A stretch of 64,000 nt of DNA, from the NCBI RefSeq assembly GCF_036345155.1, contig NZ_CP107772.1, positions 10,726,001 through 10,790,000 of the forward strand. The letters are read 5' to 3'. The notes beneath the pieces are model-generated. The model did not search any database. It saw nothing but the letters and a program-made list of their open reading frames with translations, and was not told the DNA's origin. Positions 42,075 to 51,295 of this stretch are shown piece by piece. Source of the DNA: Streptomyces sp. NBC_00582 (GTDB taxonomy: Bacteria; Actinomycetota; Actinomycetes; Streptomycetales; Streptomycetaceae). The stretch's first letter is position 1. The number at the start of each line of letters is the position of its first letter. Both the position numbers and the translations under genes were made by a program.

Positions 42075-44566
42075 CAGGGGGTGACTCCTTCTTGTCGAAG
42101 CGCGCGGGTGATGCGCTGGACGTCGGCGAGACGGATTAGGACGGCTTCGCGGCCGGGCGGTGACAGGCTGAGGTCCTGGGCTCTGGTTGTGAGGTCGTCT
42201 TCCTCGGCGATCCAGATCGGTGCGTGTCGGCGGGTGATCACGGAGTTGCGGCAGCGGTCGGGTTGGCAGGCGCCGATCAGAGGGGCCGTGCCGCGCTGAT
42301 CGGCGGGCAGCTCGTTCTGGCACTCGGCCTGCGGGGCGTCGAACATGCAGTGATTGATGGTTCCCAGGTGGAGGTTGGTGAACTGGGTGGCGAGCAGGGC
42401 TGCCTCGGCCTGTTCATCGGCGATCTGCGCCCGTAGGAGGGGGTCCTCGTTCATGGTCGAGATGACCTGGTCCAGGCCGGCATGCAGCCGGTCGGCGCCG
42501 GGCCCGACCGCGACCTTCTCGCCTGTCCGGCGGGCCCTGAGCAGGTCGACCAACCGGAGTGCGGCGGCGTACTCGAGTTGCTGGTCGAACTCCTTGGCCC
42601 ACGTGGTGTCCATCTGCGCGTAGCCCTGCGTGGTGCAGTTGGCCAGTGCCCGGCGGGCAGCGTGCTTCAGCTGGAGGCCGAGGGCGACTTCGGAGCCCGG
42701 TTCGCGCCCGGTGATCACCGACATCGTTCGCCGGAACATGTGCGAGCGGACATGCGCGTCGGGGATCGTCTCCAGTCCGTAGGCGTCGGCGCTGGCGTTG
42801 ACGTGCGTGATGAAGTAGTCGATGTCTTCGGCGGCGATGATGCCGCGATCGCCGCGGTTTTTCTTGCCACGGGGTGGCTTGAGGCTGGCGAACAGGTGGG
42901 TGGGGTGCCATGACAGTTGTCCCGCGACGGCGATGGCCTCGGCGACCGGATCGATGATCCACCAGAACGACTCCGGCCGTTCCGGATTGTGCTTGAGCTT
43001 GTGAGATCTGATGGCCGGGGACCCGTAGTAGGTGGTCACGGCGTCGCGCTGGATCTCCTGCACTTCCGAGTCGCGCATGAGACTCGTCGCGATGACAAAG
43101 ACGTAGCAGGCTGCCCTGAGCATGCGTAGCTCGACGGTCAGTTCCGCCTGGGTGATGTGCGTGCGCCAGGGACGGGTCGTGCCATCCTTGCAGGTGATGT
43201 GGGCGGCGCCGGGGCAGGGCTGGGGGATCGACCAGTAGCGGTTGGCGGCCATCACCACGGTTCGCCTTGCAGCGACAGCATCCGCGACAAGTTGGCGCCG
43301 GGCCCGTCCCGACGCCGCATGCGAGGTGAAGCGATCGCCGGTCGGGATGCCCCAGATCAGGCGGGCGAGGGTGCTCCAGATCACCGTTCCCGCCTGGCCG
43401 ACGCCGTCGTCGGCCGACCGGATGGGAACGCGGTTATCCGGGTTGGCCAGCCACTGCCGAAGCTCCTCGTCGATCACTGCTGCGGACGGGCGGGCGCCAG
43501 CGGGGGCATGGCGGGGAGCATTCATGACGGCTGCGGCGACTTTTCCTCGGACCGCCTGCGTGCGGCCCTGGGCGACCACGGCGAGGACGGCCGCCCGGCG
43601 GGCCAGGGCGCGTGCGCGCGGCGCGCGGCCGTGGGTGGCAAAGATGCTCTGCTGCTGTCCTGCGGTGATCAGCTCGCTGAGAACTGTCCAGATGGGGTCG
43701 CCTGCCTTGGTGCCGTGCCGGTTGACGGCGTGAACCGGCACGCGGTGGCCTGGGTCGGCCAGCCAGGCGGCGATCTGGGCATCGGTGTCGTCGGCGGTCC
43801 TGGCGACGTGCCGACGAGGTGCCCCTTGGCCGAGCTCCACGGCCAGGTGCTCGAAGTGGTCTTTCCAGCGCAGGATGTCGGGGGCGAAGGTGTGGACGTA
43901 CGTCCAGGCGGCGCGGATCAAGGGCCACCAGGTCTGCGGTGGGATGGTCGGGGTGGCCAGCGCAGCGTCGTCCGTGGTGGCGTTGAGCACTGCCTGCCGT
44001 CCGAGCTGGGCGGCGGAGCGGTCGTCCCACGGGTCGTCGAACGGCGTGACGCCGGTGACGACCGCGGCGAGTTCCCGCAGGGTACGGACGGCGCCCACGT
44101 GGTTGGCCGCCGTCGTGTCGCCGACCGTCGCGGCCAGCTCGTCCAGGAAGGACTGCCAGTCTGCCGCAGCCCAGCGGCCCGGGTCCGCCGGAAGGCCCTG
44201 CCGCCGTCCCCACCTCAAGATCACCCGCAGCTTCTGGCAGCACATCTTGACCGTCGGGAAGGCCACCGGCTCGGCCGAACGGTAGATGGCCGCCTTCCGC
44301 AGTACTCGGTGAGTGGGGTTAAACTGGGCAAACGCGATCTCCCGCAGCTGCAGGGTGATCAGCGGGTCCTCCGGCGCGAAATGGATCTTGTATCGGGTGG
44401 GAGGCTGGTTGGCGGGGCGGCCGATGCAGTCGCCGGACCAGAAGTCGGTGTCGCCGAAGCGCGGGACGACAATGCCAGCGACGAGGCGGTAACCGGGGCC
44501 GAAGACCGGCTCGTCGTCGCGGAAGTGGGCCGAGACGGCGGGTTGGAGTGCCGACTGAGGTGTCAT
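42074..44566 (-). CDS. large tyrosine recombinase family protein (third of trio)
   Basis: 830 residues from ATG 44566, overlapping the previous stop as ATGA. Catalytic landmarks in the C-terminal half: Arg in SLMRDSEVQEIQRD, His-x-x-Arg in HVRSHMFRRTMSV, and a Tyr in NCTTQGYAQ. The C-terminus has a Cys/His cluster (INHCMFDAPQAECQNE, GACQPDRCRNSV), probably a zinc ribbon. The middle region includes a repeated IWTVLSELI/IWSTLARLIWG motif (about residues 280-400), perhaps an internal duplication of an SAM-like binding domain. Much longer than usual integrases (350-450 aa). Confidence 0.72.
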   Translation of the reverse strand: MTPQSALQPAVSAHFRDDEPVFGPGYRLVAGIVVPRFGDTDFWSGDCIGRPANQPPTRYKIHFAPEDPLITLQLREIAFAQFNPTHRVLRKAAIYRSAEPVAFPTVKMCCQKLRVILRWGRRQGLPADPGRWAAADWQSFLDELAATVGDTTAANHVGAVRTLRELAAVVTGVTPFDDPWDDRSAAQLGRQAVLNATTDDAALATPTIPPQTWWPLIRAAWTYVHTFAPDILRWKDHFEHLAVELGQGAPRRHVARTADDTDAQIAAWLADPGHRVPVHAVNRHGTKAGDPIWTVLSELITAGQQQSIFATHGRAPRARALARRAAVLAVVAQGRTQAVRGKVAAAVMNAPRHAPAGARPSAAVIDEELRQWLANPDNRVPIRSADDGVGQAGTVIWSTLARLIWGIPTGDRFTSHAASGRARRQLVADAVAARRTVVMAANRYWSIPQPCPGAAHITCKDGTTRPWRTHITQAELTVELRMLRAACYVFVIATSLMRDSEVQEIQRDAVTTYYGSPAIRSHKLKHNPERPESFWWIIDPVAEAIAVAGQLSWHPTHLFASLKPPRGKKNRGDRGIIAAEDIDYFITHVNASADAYGLETIPDAHVRSHMFRRTMSVITGREPGSEVALGLQLKHAARRALANCTTQGYAQMDTTWAKEFDQQLEYAAALRLVDLLRARRTGEKVAVGPGADRLHAGLDQVISTMNEDPLLRAQIADEQAEAALLATQFTNLHLGTINHCMFDAPQAECQNELPADQRGTAPLIGACQPDRCRNSVITRRHAPIWIAEEDDLTTRAQDLSLSPPGREAVLIRLADVQRITRALRQEGVTP

Positions 44567-46512
44567 CGGTCGAATTCCGTTCGCTGGCCCAGCGGTAGGT
44601 CAAGACGAAGGCCCAGGTCGAGGACCTGCTGACGGGCGGCGGGCAGCAGGTCGGCGCATTCGGCGAAGACTTCCTGCAGCGCGGCTGCCTGGCGGCCCCA
44701 GAGTGCCTGCCATTGGGGCGGAGGAAGCGCGGCCCGCATCCGCTCCATGTGATCGGACAGCATCAGCAGCCGTGGCAGCTGGGACGTGAAGATCACCGCG
44801 TTGCGGCAGAGCATGCACATCGCCGGCCCAACATGGCATACCTTGCCGTCACTTCGGTGGGGAGAGTCGTAGGGGTCGCGACAGTGCGTGAGCCCCATGT
44901 CCAGCTCGCCCGCGCGGATCGCCTTTGCCTCCGTCGAGCTCAGCCCCAGCGACTCGGCGACCCCCCGCTCTTCCAACTGGGGCTCGGCGGCGGCATCGAC
45001 GAACACCGGTTTTTGCGCGACGCGTTGGAACACCCACTGCTGGGACCGGTTGATGGCCTGTCCCGCCAGGACGTGCGCGGTCGTGCCGTGAGCGTAGTGG
45101 CCGCGGTAGATCTCGACGTGGTGGTCGTCGCCGGCCAGGTCGGTGAGCGAGCCGCCCAGGACGACCGCGCGGACCACCTTGGCCGTCTTGCGTAGGCGCC
45201 GGACATCGTGTGGCCAGGAGATGACCAGCGGTCGCCCCTCGCTGTCGTGTTGGACAGCGATCCAGTGCGTGAACCGCCGTTGGTCGTGGGTGAACTCGGC
45301 GTATGTGGCGCCGAGCCCGCCGGTGTCCTTGCGGTAATCCACCGCCAGGAACAGCCACTGCTCGCTGGCGAAGGCATCCCGGGCCGGGGCGGTGATCGCC
45401 AGTAGACGTCGCAGCAGGCCGGGAACGTCCCAGGCGCCCGACCCGGCGAAGTACGGATCTTCCTCACTGCGGCATGTGGTCTGCTCCGGGTGAAGGTCGG
45501 CCCGGATGCGGCTGGCCCTGTTCTTCTGCTGGACCAGTCGCACTCCGCCGTCGGTGAACTCGATGTCGGGGACCTTCAGATCGTGGAGTTCCTCCGGGGT
45601 CGTGTCGGACATGCCCAGAAGAAGCAGGACCCGGAAGGCGTGCAGGTCCATCTCGTCGGCGAACAGGGTGTGTCCCAGGGCCCTGACCAGGGCCCGGACA
45701 CCGGGGCGCCGAGTTTTGCCGTCGTTCTTCCAGGTGGTCAGCAGGCCGCGGATCTCCGGCGGCCACCACTTGGGCTCAGAGGGCAGTTCCCGCTTCAGAA
45801 CCTTCGAGTTGATCATTCCGGCGCGGGCGGCCCAGAGCAGGTTGGGCAGACTGCGCCAGCCGCCGTCCCGGGGGTCCGTCCCGACGGCCAGGAGATCGCT
45901 GCCGCGGTGGAGCCGGGCCTCCGTCTCCCGTACCTGTTCGCGGGCCGCGTCCCGCAGGGCGATCCGCTCGGCGTTGGTGAACTCATCCAGCGGCTTGCCC
46001 CGCGGAGCGCGGAAGGCGGTGGGCGCCTGGGTACGGGCCTTCAGGTTCTCGCAGACCCTGGCCCCGGACGCGGCGCGTTGTTCGATCATGGCCAGCAGGG
46101 CCTTGACCAGCGTGTAGGGCTGCTTGGACCGCGGAAACTCCCGGCGCAGCGCCTCCTCCCAGGCATAGACCACCTCGACGAGGTCGATGTCATCACGGTC
46201 CAGCCGCACACGGGCCGGATCCAGGCTGCGTGCCCGGACGTACTCGTCCGTGAAGGCGGCGAACTTTCTGACAGCCCCGCCATAGTTGGCGCCGCCGTCG
46301 CCGATCCCCAGGGCGCGAGTGATCCGCACCCACTCGTCCGCGAGCTGTGCCGCCAGCACCGAACATCGGTAGTCCGCAGGATTGATGCTGTGGCGCTTCA
46401 CCCGGCCCCGGTGTTCCGAGGTGACAACCCGGATCCCGGTGTGGTCCAAAGCAGGCCTCGGCGGCGGGCCCTCGGCGCGGACCCGAACCTTGCGTTCGCC
46501 GCGGCGGGCCAT
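44563..46512 (-). CDS. TnpB-like tyrosine recombinase family protein, active site partly degenerate
   Basis: 649 residues from ATG 46512, which shares its first base with the previous stop (TGATG). The region LLLGMSDTTPEELHDLKVPD takes the place where integrases have TGxRxxEL, without the Arg. SWPHDVRRLRKTAKV stands where HxLR is expected, and HVEIYRGHYAHGT could carry the Tyr. A zinc-ribbon-like Cys set follows (THCRDPYD, GKVCHVGPAMCMLCRNAV). Probably an accessory subunit that positions DNA, with the neighbours supplying chemistry. This division of labour is inference. Confidence 0.7.
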   Translation of the reverse strand: MARRGERKVRVRAEGPPPRPALDHTGIRVVTSEHRGRVKRHSINPADYRCSVLAAQLADEWVRITRALGIGDGGANYGGAVRKFAAFTDEYVRARSLDPARVRLDRDDIDLVEVVYAWEEALRREFPRSKQPYTLVKALLAMIEQRAASGARVCENLKARTQAPTAFRAPRGKPLDEFTNAERIALRDAAREQVRETEARLHRGSDLLAVGTDPRDGGWRSLPNLLWAARAGMINSKVLKRELPSEPKWWPPEIRGLLTTWKNDGKTRRPGVRALVRALGHTLFADEMDLHAFRVLLLLGMSDTTPEELHDLKVPDIEFTDGGVRLVQQKNRASRIRADLHPEQTTCRSEEDPYFAGSGAWDVPGLLRRLLAITAPARDAFASEQWLFLAVDYRKDTGGLGATYAEFTHDQRRFTHWIAVQHDSEGRPLVISWPHDVRRLRKTAKVVRAVVLGGSLTDLAGDDHHVEIYRGHYAHGTTAHVLAGQAINRSQQWVFQRVAQKPVFVDAAAEPQLEERGVAESLGLSSTEAKAIRAGELDMGLTHCRDPYDSPHRSDGKVCHVGPAMCMLCRNAVIFTSQLPRLLMLSDHMERMRAALPPPQWQALWGRQAAALQEVFAECADLLPAARQQVLDLGLRLDLPLGQRTEFDR

Positions 46513-47966
46513 CAGACCGCCCCCGCCCCGACCAACACGGCCGCGTAGTCGACGTAGGTCTTGTCCCGGTCGTTCCACTCCGCGATCGCTTGACTGACCA
46601 GCAGATTCGTGGTCCGGATGTAAGTGAGATACCGAAGCGTGGAGCTTGGGCGCCGGTGTCCCAACAACCGCTGCAGAATGAGCAGCGGATTCCGCGAGAG
46701 ATGATCGGCGAGGTAGGCACCGTGCCCGCCGGCAGCCAGCCGCTCGGACTCCTCCCGCAGGACCAGCTGCGTCAGCATCTGCAGCATGTAGATCGCGAAG
46801 GTGTGGCGCGTGTCGTGGATCCGCAGCCGGGCCGGCATCACCACCTCGGCCTCGTGCTCGTCGCTGATCCGGAGGCTTCGTAGGTGGGCCTCGTCAAAGA
46901 TCTGCTCCCAGCGCTGCTTGGACAGCATCCGTCCGCCGCGGCCGACGAACAGGGCCATCGGCTCCAGGCCGAGGTTGCCCTCGATGACGGCGACCCGGCG
47001 GATCTCGGCGGGCATCGCCTCAACGCGGAAGGTCCGGCGCCGCCCGTGCAGGGTGCCCCGCAGCTTCATCTGCCGCAGGTCGACGTCGTCGACAACGAAC
47101 AGTTCATGCCGGCGCCGATGCAGGGCCTTCACCGAGGACCGCACCATCGCGGCCCGCTCAGTGCGGCGATACAGATCGATCTCTCGCAGCGTCGCGTGCT
47201 GGACGGCCACTACCCGCGGCAGCCCGAACTTGGCGATGGCCTGCAACATCACCTCAGCCGGGGAGGCGTCCCGACGCGGCGGGCCGACCTCGATGTCGAG
47301 CAGGCAGCTGAACTCGCGCAGCCGCATCCCCGTCGTGATTGCCAGTTCGCCAGCCACGCTGTTGCGCAGCGGGGAGCGGCCCCGGAAGGCGGGATCAACC
47401 GGGCCGTCGGGGAGACAACCGCGCAGGCCCACCTGCTTGAGGAACCGCCACTGCCGGAAGGTCAGGTGACGCACATCCAGCTCGGTCGTGGCGCCCCAGG
47501 CCAGCACATCCCGCCCGTTGCCACGGCGAAAGTACGGCCGCTGATCGAGCAGCCTCGCATCGACGGCCCAGTCGTAGAAGTTGTTGATCAGCGACCGGCG
47601 CTTTCGCCATGTGGCCGGCTTGTCCGGCGCCTCACGGTGCTCGGTGCAGTCCTCCCGGTAAGCCACCAGATCGTCTTCCGTGGCCGAGGCCAGGTCGGTC
47701 GGCACGGGGAGCTGGCCTAGGAAGTCGACCAGGTCCAAGGCGTCGTACGTGTAATCCTCCAGGGACTTCGCCTTGAGCGACTTCGACAGCTCCAGGAAGA
47801 ACGAGCACAACGGCTCGGCCGGACGCATCCCGGGATCAAGGAAGAAGGGCGTGCCCTCCTTCACCGCCCCGGGCCGCTGTACGTACGCCACCGCATCGAG
47901 ATCGACTCCCGGCGGTGCCTCGTAGAACCGACGCACCTTGCCGTGAGACACAAAGAAGTGATCCAC
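46512..47966 (-). CDS. TnpA-like tyrosine recombinase
   Basis: 484 residues. GTG 47966 is chosen because GAGGGAG lies 5-6 bp upstream; GTG 47984 is also in frame. An N-terminal SAM-like core-binding domain (SLEDYTYDALDLVDFLGQLP) precedes the catalytic domain: Arg in ITTGMRLREFSCLLDIE, HDTRHTFAIYMLQML (HxxR), LGHRRPSSTLRYLTYI with HxxR-like His and the nucleophile Tyr. All catalytic positions are present, so this is the most likely active recombinase of the element. Confidence 0.82.
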   Translation of the reverse strand: MDHFFVSHGKVRRFYEAPPGVDLDAVAYVQRPGAVKEGTPFFLDPGMRPAEPLCSFFLELSKSLKAKSLEDYTYDALDLVDFLGQLPVPTDLASATEDDLVAYREDCTEHREAPDKPATWRKRRSLINNFYDWAVDARLLDQRPYFRRGNGRDVLAWGATTELDVRHLTFRQWRFLKQVGLRGCLPDGPVDPAFRGRSPLRNSVAGELAITTGMRLREFSCLLDIEVGPPRRDASPAEVMLQAIAKFGLPRVVAVQHATLREIDLYRRTERAAMVRSSVKALHRRRHELFVVDDVDLRQMKLRGTLHGRRRTFRVEAMPAEIRRVAVIEGNLGLEPMALFVGRGGRMLSKQRWEQIFDEAHLRSLRISDEHEAEVVMPARLRIHDTRHTFAIYMLQMLTQLVLREESERLAAGGHGAYLADHLSRNPLLILQRLLGHRRPSSTLRYLTYIRTTNLLVSQAIAEWNDRDKTYVDYAAVLVGAGAV

Positions 47967-48068
47967 CCCAACTCCCTCTGACACAACAAGAGTCCAGGGA
48001 ACCTAACGGTCTCCCCGCTCTCCCGGTGTCGCCTCAGATGCCACATGAGACAGCCAGAGTTACTTGTC

Positions 48069-48692
48069 CTAACGCAGCTGCTCCCAGTCGACCTCGGGAT
48101 GGGCAGGGATGACCCCGTCGACGGACGCCGTGGTGTAGAGCGCGACGTCGACGGCCCCGGCCCGGCTCGTGCCGAAGCGGACCTCGATCGACTGCGGTGA
48201 GCGGACCCAGCCGAGCCGCACCATGTGGTCGAAGTCGGCACGCCGTACCCGGAGCCGGGCGGCGGCTTGCTCGGGTCCGAGCGGGGTGTCGGCGGCGACC
48301 AGGTCCGCCAGGTCCTCGCGGCGGCAGACCTCCGCGACCTGGCCGGGGTGGTGCAGCGTCCCGTCCGGGTTCGCGCTCAGGTCGACCAGCAGGCCGCGGT
48401 CGACGAACCGCCGCACCACGAAGGCCGTGACGTTCGCCTTCTCGCCGATCACGTTCGGGGTGCCGAGTGCGTCGGCGATCCGGTCCGCCGCCACGCCGCC
48501 GCCGATCGGCGGGGACGACATCGCGGCCCGGATGGCGTCGGCGTCCAGAGCCTCCACAGCGGCCCGGGACCACTGGTAGGACGACGCGTCCGGGTCAGGG
48601 ATGAGGCCGGTGTGGCGGGCCCACCGGAAGGCCGCTGCGGGCACCTTCAGTCGCTTGGCGGCCTGGCTCGCGTCGTACTCGGTTCGTCGCAT
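48069..48692 (-). CDS. hypothetical DNA-binding-like protein
   Basis: 207 residues from ATG 48692, with GAGAGGTGATC upstream. The start resembles a MerR/excisionase-type helix-turn-helix (YDASQAAKRLKVPAAAFRWA, RHTGLIPDPDASSYQWSRAA). Two more similar segments follow (EKANVTAFVVRRFVDRGLLV and LGPEQAAARLRVRRADFDHM), so it looks like three linked winged-helix units. Such proteins are frequent beside integrases in Streptomyces mobile elements and may serve as directionality or regulatory factors. It lies 102 bp upstream of the recombinase operon on the same strand. Confidence 0.6.
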   Translation of the reverse strand: MRRTEYDASQAAKRLKVPAAAFRWARHTGLIPDPDASSYQWSRAAVEALDADAIRAAMSSPPIGGGVAADRIADALGTPNVIGEKANVTAFVVRRFVDRGLLVDLSANPDGTLHHPGQVAEVCRREDLADLVAADTPLGPEQAAARLRVRRADFDHMVRLGWVRSPQSIEVRFGTSRAGAVDVALYTTASVDGVIPAHPEVDWEQLR

Positions 48693-48891
48693 GAGATCAC
48701 CTCTCGCTCGTTCGCCGGAAGCGGCGGGACAGAACATGACAGAGCACACTAAAAGCTGTCAATACCCCCTGGAAATAGGCAAGTTGGACGCGCACAGCTA
48801 GGACTGCGCCCGCGTACGCGAAGGAAAATCACCCGCCCGGGTGCCGCTCCAGACCGGGCGAGACCGCCGTGATGGGGGCGACCACAGGCCC

Positions 48892-48959
48892 GACCATGAG
48901 GCCGACCATGACGGTCGCGACCCCCGACCATGAGGCCGACCACGCTGGTCGCGACCCCC
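48892..48959 (+). repeat. two tandem 34-bp units
   Basis: Units at 48892-48925 and 48926-48959 begin GACCATGAGGCCGACCA and end GGTCGCGACCCCC, differing at 3 positions; a third begins at 48960 (GACCACAGC). They lie upstream of the 78-aa gene. Confidence 0.85.
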
Positions 48960-49025
48960 GACCACAGCACCGGACGGGGCGTGTCCGAAGTGACACGTAA
49001 TTCGAACAAGCGATCTAATGCCGGT

Positions 49026-49262
49026 ATGGACGTGACCGACTTCCCCGACGACCTGGTGCAGACGCAAGCCGCCTGGAACGCCACCTACCAAGCACTCGCC
49101 GCACCCCGTCCCCGCGACACCACCGCCCTGCGCCGCCGCCTGCTGCTCCTGTCCGTACGGCTGTGGTGGCACCCCTACTGGGAGACCGTCCCCTCGGTGC
49201 CGGCGGCACGGTCCGAGCTGCGCCACCTCGCCCGCGCCCACGGAGCTGTCCGGGCCGCGTGA
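49026..49262 (+). CDS. hypothetical 78-aa protein
   Basis: ATG 49026. Helical with Trp and Arg residues: MDVTDFPDDLVQTQAAWNAT, RRLLLLSVRLWWHPYWETVP, ARSELRHLARAHGAV. No signal peptide. Small proteins with this LLxLSxRLWxHPYW pattern are common in Streptomyces accessory DNA; their function is unknown to me. Confidence 0.6.
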   Translation: MDVTDFPDDLVQTQAAWNATYQALAAPRPRDTTALRRRLLLLSVRLWWHPYWETVPSVPAARSELRHLARAHGAVRAA

Positions 49263-49292
49263 CCGGTCGCCCCGGTCGACCAGGAGCACGAG

Positions 49293-49360
49293 GTTGCGCT
49301 GGGTGTTGCGCCTATCTGTTGCGCTGGAGGTTGCGCCAAGGGTTGCGCTGGGTGTTGCGC
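49293..49360. repeat. six GTTGCGC units at 12-bp period
   Basis: GTTGCGC starts at 49293, 49305, 49318, 49330, 49342 and 49354. The period is 12 (once 13). Read on the minus strand it would give a tetrapeptide repeat AQxP, but no ribosome site supports translation. It may be a binding array or simply slippage-prone DNA. Confidence 0.8.
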
Positions 49361-49763
49361 GGCCCGCAGGACCGTCTCCGTGTCCGCGCAGGTCACCACG
49401 TTGTTTTGCCGTGGTCGGATCGCTGACATCCCCGTTGCGGCTGCTCTGCCCATGTCCCTTGGCTGGAGTGAAGGAGGAAGGGACGGGCGGGATGGGCGGA
49501 GCGGCCACGGCCGGGGATCGGGGCGCGCCCAGCCGGTTGCGCGTCGACCGGGGGCCGCCGCGCTCCGCCGCCCGTCAGGCCGGGGCGACCCGGGGCAGGC
49601 ACCGATGCGCGGGGTTGATCGGCATGGTTTCGGCCACTGCATCTGATTGCCCGGCGGGTCCCGGACAGCTGCGGGTACGGTCGATCGGTTTGACGGCTGG
49701 CGGTGGCTGCCGGTGGGAAGTGTCCGGTCGGCGTGTCGTCGCATCGCGGGTGGGGGTGGTTCG

Positions 49764-50306
49764 GTGGGCAGCACCGAGCAGGAGATCGAGGAGCAGTTCG
49801 CGCAACTTCAGCAGAAGGTCGGCGCTCGCCATGCCGAGGTGCTGAAGCACTCCGACGGCGACCAGTTCCCGGTGGAGTACGCCCGGCTGGTGAACGTCAC
49901 CAGCAAGCTGGTGGAGTTCGAGAAGACGATCCCCGAGCGGCTGGCCGAACCCGAGCGCAGACGCAGTGAGCGCATCGTGACGTGGTCCTGGCGCGGCCAG
50001 GCGGCCGTCGCCGCGGTGCTCATCGCGCTCGTCTTCGTCCTCGACCGCTCGACCTGGTGGTTAGTCCTGCTGGGCCCGCACTTCATGGGAACGGTGGCCG
50101 GCTGCTTCCAGAAGGTCGATGCCGAACAGCACCGTGACCGCCGCTTCGGAGCCATCGGACTGCACGTGGTCGCGCTCCTGATGGCCCTCATCAGCCTGAG
50201 CGTGATCAGCCGGTGGTTCATCATCGCCGCCGCCGTGGGCTGGATGCTCGTCGCCGGGTCCTCGATGGACAGCACAGGCGCCGAGCCGAAGGAGGCGCGG
50301 CGGTGA
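49764..50306 (+). CDS. membrane protein with N-terminal coiled coil
   Basis: 180 residues from GTG 49764 (GGTGGGGGTGG upstream). A coiled coil (EQEIEEQFAQLQQKVGARHA) is followed by hydrophobic helices at about 82-100, 105-120 and two more near 135-172 (IGLHVVALLMALISLSVISR, WFIIAAAVGWMLVAGSSM). Likely four membrane passes. Its stop overlaps the next start (GTGA at 50303-50306), so the pair is made together. No family recognised. Confidence 0.65.
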   Translation: MGSTEQEIEEQFAQLQQKVGARHAEVLKHSDGDQFPVEYARLVNVTSKLVEFEKTIPERLAEPERRRSERIVTWSWRGQAAVAAVLIALVFVLDRSTWWLVLLGPHFMGTVAGCFQKVDAEQHRDRRFGAIGLHVVALLMALISLSVISRWFIIAAAVGWMLVAGSSMDSTGAEPKEARR

Positions 50307-51265
50307 GCGACGACTACAGCTACCAGGTCCGCCGTCTGGAGACCCGGACCGGCGGGATGGAGCACGAACTGCACTCGCTGCGCTCGAAGCTAGGGGAGGT
50401 CGAAGACCTCGACTACGAGCTGCGCGACATCCGGGGCGGCATCCGCAGCCTCGAGGACGACCTTAGCACCGTCCGCAACGACCTCACCGAACTGGACGAC
50501 GACGTACGCGGCCACATCCAGGACACGGATCAGTCCCTCAAGCGGCTGACCGGCCGCGTCCAGGCCCTCGAAGCCCACCTGCTCGCCGCGGGCGGCGCCC
50601 CACTCGCCGACCTCGACACCATCGACCCGGAGTGGAAGAAGCTGGCCAGGACCGCCAACCACGGCTGGCACGTGCGCTCCGGCCTGCTCCCCAGACACCA
50701 GCGCGAGGCCCACCGCCTCAAGGTCCGCGAGTACGAAGGCGCGGTCGCCGAACGCGACGAACACCGGGACAAGGTGGTGGAGGCCGCCGGCATCCTGGCC
50801 AGTCAGCCGCGCACCTCCCGCGAGTTCAAGCAGGCCGTCATGGACTTCGGCATGTCCCGCACCCTCGCCGAGAGGAACGATCAGCGGGCCCGGCAACTGG
50901 CTGGCCCCGCCCAGACCGCCCAGGCCGCACTGGCTCAGGATGACTCTCTGAGGCAGGCGAAGGCGTCGCTGATCGAGCAGGGCGACAAGGCGGAGAGGAA
51001 GCTGAACTGGCTGTTGCGCGGCCGTCTGGCCGACGCGATCCGCGACCGCGCCCTGCTGCCCATGTGGTTCGTGACCGTGCTCGGTCCCGTGCCGCCGGCG
51101 CACAAGACGCAGGAGTGGATGGACCTCGCCACCCAGGTCCTGGCCTACCGGGTCACTTACGGGATCACGGACCACGCCGTCGCGCTCGGACCGGCGCCTG
51201 ACGAGTACGTGCCGCGCCGCACCGAGTGGTACGGCGAACTCACCAAGGACCTGCGCCGCTGGTAG
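50303..51265 (+). CDS. soluble coiled-coil partner protein
   Basis: 320 residues from GTG 50303, GGAGG upstream, overlapping the membrane protein gene by 4 nt. Residues 5-90 form an uninterrupted coiled coil (RRLETRTGGMEHELHSLRSK, DIRGGIRSLEDDLSTVRNDL, TELDDDVRGHIQDTDQSLKR). A conserved alpha/beta part at the end has LLPMWFVTVLGPVPPAHKTQ, LATQVLAYRVTYGITDHAVA, LGPAP. It may be a peripheral partner of the membrane protein. The C-terminal region with TYGITDHAVALG occurs in other actinobacterial plasmid/ICE proteins, which I recall without a named function. Confidence 0.65.
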   Translation: MSDDYSYQVRRLETRTGGMEHELHSLRSKLGEVEDLDYELRDIRGGIRSLEDDLSTVRNDLTELDDDVRGHIQDTDQSLKRLTGRVQALEAHLLAAGGAPLADLDTIDPEWKKLARTANHGWHVRSGLLPRHQREAHRLKVREYEGAVAERDEHRDKVVEAAGILASQPRTSREFKQAVMDFGMSRTLAERNDQRARQLAGPAQTAQAALAQDDSLRQAKASLIEQGDKAERKLNWLLRGRLADAIRDRALLPMWFVTVLGPVPPAHKTQEWMDLATQVLAYRVTYGITDHAVALGPAPDEYVPRRTEWYGELTKDLRRW

Positions 51266-51295
51266 CCCGCGTGGGTGTGCAGCCCCACACGTACG

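Larger units (their letters stand above)
41679..47966 (-). mobile_element. Tn554/RIT-like element core: three tyrosine-recombinase-family genes plus helper
   Basis: Four genes in one direction overlap by 1, 4 and 1 nt (46512, 44563-44566, 42074). The three large ones belong to the tyrosine recombinase superfamily and the last is a small coiled-coil protein like TnpC. Tn554-type elements (tnpA, tnpB, tnpC) and recombinase-in-trio elements have this layout and lack inverted repeats. I could not fix the outer ends; coordinates cover only the genes. Confidence 0.75.

Noticed and set aside
49175..49774. Minus-strand protein with AQxP tetrapeptide repeats
   Set aside because: It arises from the 12-bp DNA repeat, lacks a ribosome site and overlaps the start of a supported plus-strand gene.
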